Source of the DNA: Actinomycetota bacterium
GTDB taxonomy: Bacteria > Actinomycetota > Acidimicrobiia > IMCC26256 > PALSA-610
Direction: 5' to 3'
Length of the DNA: 6,047 nt
Assembly: GCA_030839105.1 (NCBI GenBank)
Contig: JAUZEI010000227.1
Span: 1-6,047, forward strand
Made by a program: the position numbers and the translations under genes
Shown: in pieces, positions 5,755-6,047 of the stretch
Position numbering within the stretch: the first letter of the stretch is position 1
How the letters are laid out: each line of letters opens with the position of its first letter
The notes under the pieces: generated by a model
The model's database searches: none
Seen by the model: the letters and a program-made list of their open reading frames with translations, nothing else
Told to the model about the DNA's origin: nothing

Positions 5755-5878
5755 GAGCCAGCTTCCCTGCCAACTGTGGGCAGGGTTTCGTGCGCGTGGC
5801 GCCAGTTTTCCTGCCAACTGTTTGCAACTTTTTCGACCGCTCCGCGCCCGTTTTGTTGCTTACTGTTTGCACGTTTTT
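5755..5878. repeat. Tandem 44-45 bp repeat, about 2.8 copies, with internal dyad
   Basis: Three units begin at 5755, 5799 and 5844 (offsets 44 and 45). Each has a GMGCCMG start, a pyrimidine run, the core TGCNNACTGTNNGCA (5768-5782, 5812-5826, 5857-5871) and a T tract. The 18-bp linkers between core blocks (5789-5806 and 5834-5851) are also similar, 12 of 18 bases. The core is a dyad: TGC pairs with GCA, A with T, and CTG forms the loop. The T-rich stretches stand out in a GC-rich sequence. The array fills the convergent gap between usp and the nitroreductase gene, and the last T tract runs into that gene's stop codon. Nature unknown: a degenerate intergenic repeat family, a multi-site binding element, or repeated terminators. 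Confidence 0.75.
5765..5788 (+). terminator. Candidate intrinsic terminator after usp
   Basis: CCCTGCC (5765-5771) pairs perfectly with GGCAGGG (5779-5785) around a 7-base loop, followed by TTT. The hairpin starts 15 bases after the usp stop. The T tract is short, but the two later repeat units supply weaker hairpins each followed by TTTTT (5829-5833 and 5874-5878), so the array as a whole could end plus-strand transcription. Confidence 0.5.
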
Positions 5879-6047
5879 ACCAGGGGTAGTTGTAGCGGTC
5901 GCGGTGGGTGCGGTCGGTGAAGGGTGCGCGACGGGGCGGTCCGAGCGGGCGGGCGGGATGGCCGAGCGGTACGAGTGCGACGGGCCACACGTGCTCGGGG
6001 AGGCCGAGCATCGTCTGCATCTCGGCGCGGAAACCGGTCGTGATCGT
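5877..6047 (-). CDS. Nitroreductase-family protein, C-terminal end (runs off right edge)
   Basis: The last 56 codons of a minus-strand gene are present, ending in TAA at 5879-5877. The visible sequence includes MLGLPEHVWPVALVPLGHP followed by a proline/arginine segment (LGPPRR) and an aromatic C-terminus (DRYNYPW). This is the characteristic end of many actinobacterial nitroreductase-family (FMN- or related flavin-binding) proteins, where the strand PVALVPLG is followed by an arm that embraces the other subunit of the dimer. The flavin- and substrate-binding parts lie outside the window, so activity (nitroreductase, dehalogenase, flavin destruction or other) cannot be judged. The gene is convergent with usp, and its stop codon touches the T tract of the last repeat unit. 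Confidence 0.7.
   Translation of the reverse strand, partial: TITTGFRAEMQTMLGLPEHVWPVALVPLGHPARPLGPPRRAPFTDRTHRDRYNYPW

Noticed and set aside
5441..5872. Minus-strand open frame with a repeated peptide of 15 residues (LQTVGRKTGA-like)
   Set aside because: The peptide repeat simply reflects the 45-bp DNA repeat; the frame shifts at the 44-bp unit, there is no ribosome binding site, and the rest is antisense to usp.
5755..5878. CRISPR array
   Set aside because: Only three imperfect units, the core is about 26 bp and variable, and the intervening 18-bp linkers are similar to each other rather than unique. No cas gene is visible.

Overview
The window is high-GC DNA, densely packed with short intergenic gaps. 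Several starts are GTG (five of the eight visible), and some promoters have a TAnnnT -10 box placed so that the transcript would have almost no leader. Together with the gene types (TetR regulator, HadB-like MaoC dehydratase, MFE-2-like short-chain dehydrogenase, universal stress protein), this suggests a free-living member of the Actinomycetota. A less familiar lineage such as the Acidimicrobiia is possible, but I cannot prove it from this sequence.

Left block (1-2288). The 5' end of a TetR-family regulator runs off the left edge on the minus strand. Divergent from it is a tight plus-strand operon: a MaoC-like enoyl hydratase (334-750), a short-chain dehydrogenase close to the dehydrogenase domain of peroxisomal multifunctional enzyme 2 (751-1641), and a short TIM-barrel sugar-phosphate isomerase/epimerase-like protein (1638-2288). 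The three genes abut or overlap. The first two look like consecutive steps of (R)-specific beta-oxidation, namely hydration and then NAD-dependent oxidation of a 3-hydroxyacyl-CoA. The third does not obviously belong to that pathway.

Middle block (2285-5278). An SMP-30/gluconolactonase-family lactonase on the minus strand converges on the epimerase and overlaps it by four bases at the stop codons. Divergent from the lactonase, a D-2-hydroxyacid dehydrogenase and a Gfo/Idh/MocA oxidoreductase form a plus-strand pair with no gap between them. A lactonase, a sugar dehydrogenase-like protein, a hydroxyacid dehydrogenase and an epimerase-like TIM barrel side by side suggest oxidative, non-phosphorylating catabolism of a sugar or sugar acid. 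No kinase or transporter is present, so the substrate cannot be named.

Right block (5279-6047). A universal stress protein follows ten bases after the Gfo/Idh gene. Beyond it, the convergent gap 5751-5876 holds a tandem repeat of about 2.8 copies with a 44-45 bp period. Each copy carries the dyad TGCNNACTGTNNGCA followed by a T tract, and the array probably ends transcription in the plus direction. The window closes with the C-terminal end of a nitroreductase-family protein on the minus strand. No RNA gene, CRISPR array, insertion sequence or phage gene is visible. The most unusual signal is the repeat array. The gene content is otherwise ordinary accessory metabolism, with some uncommon operon combinations.
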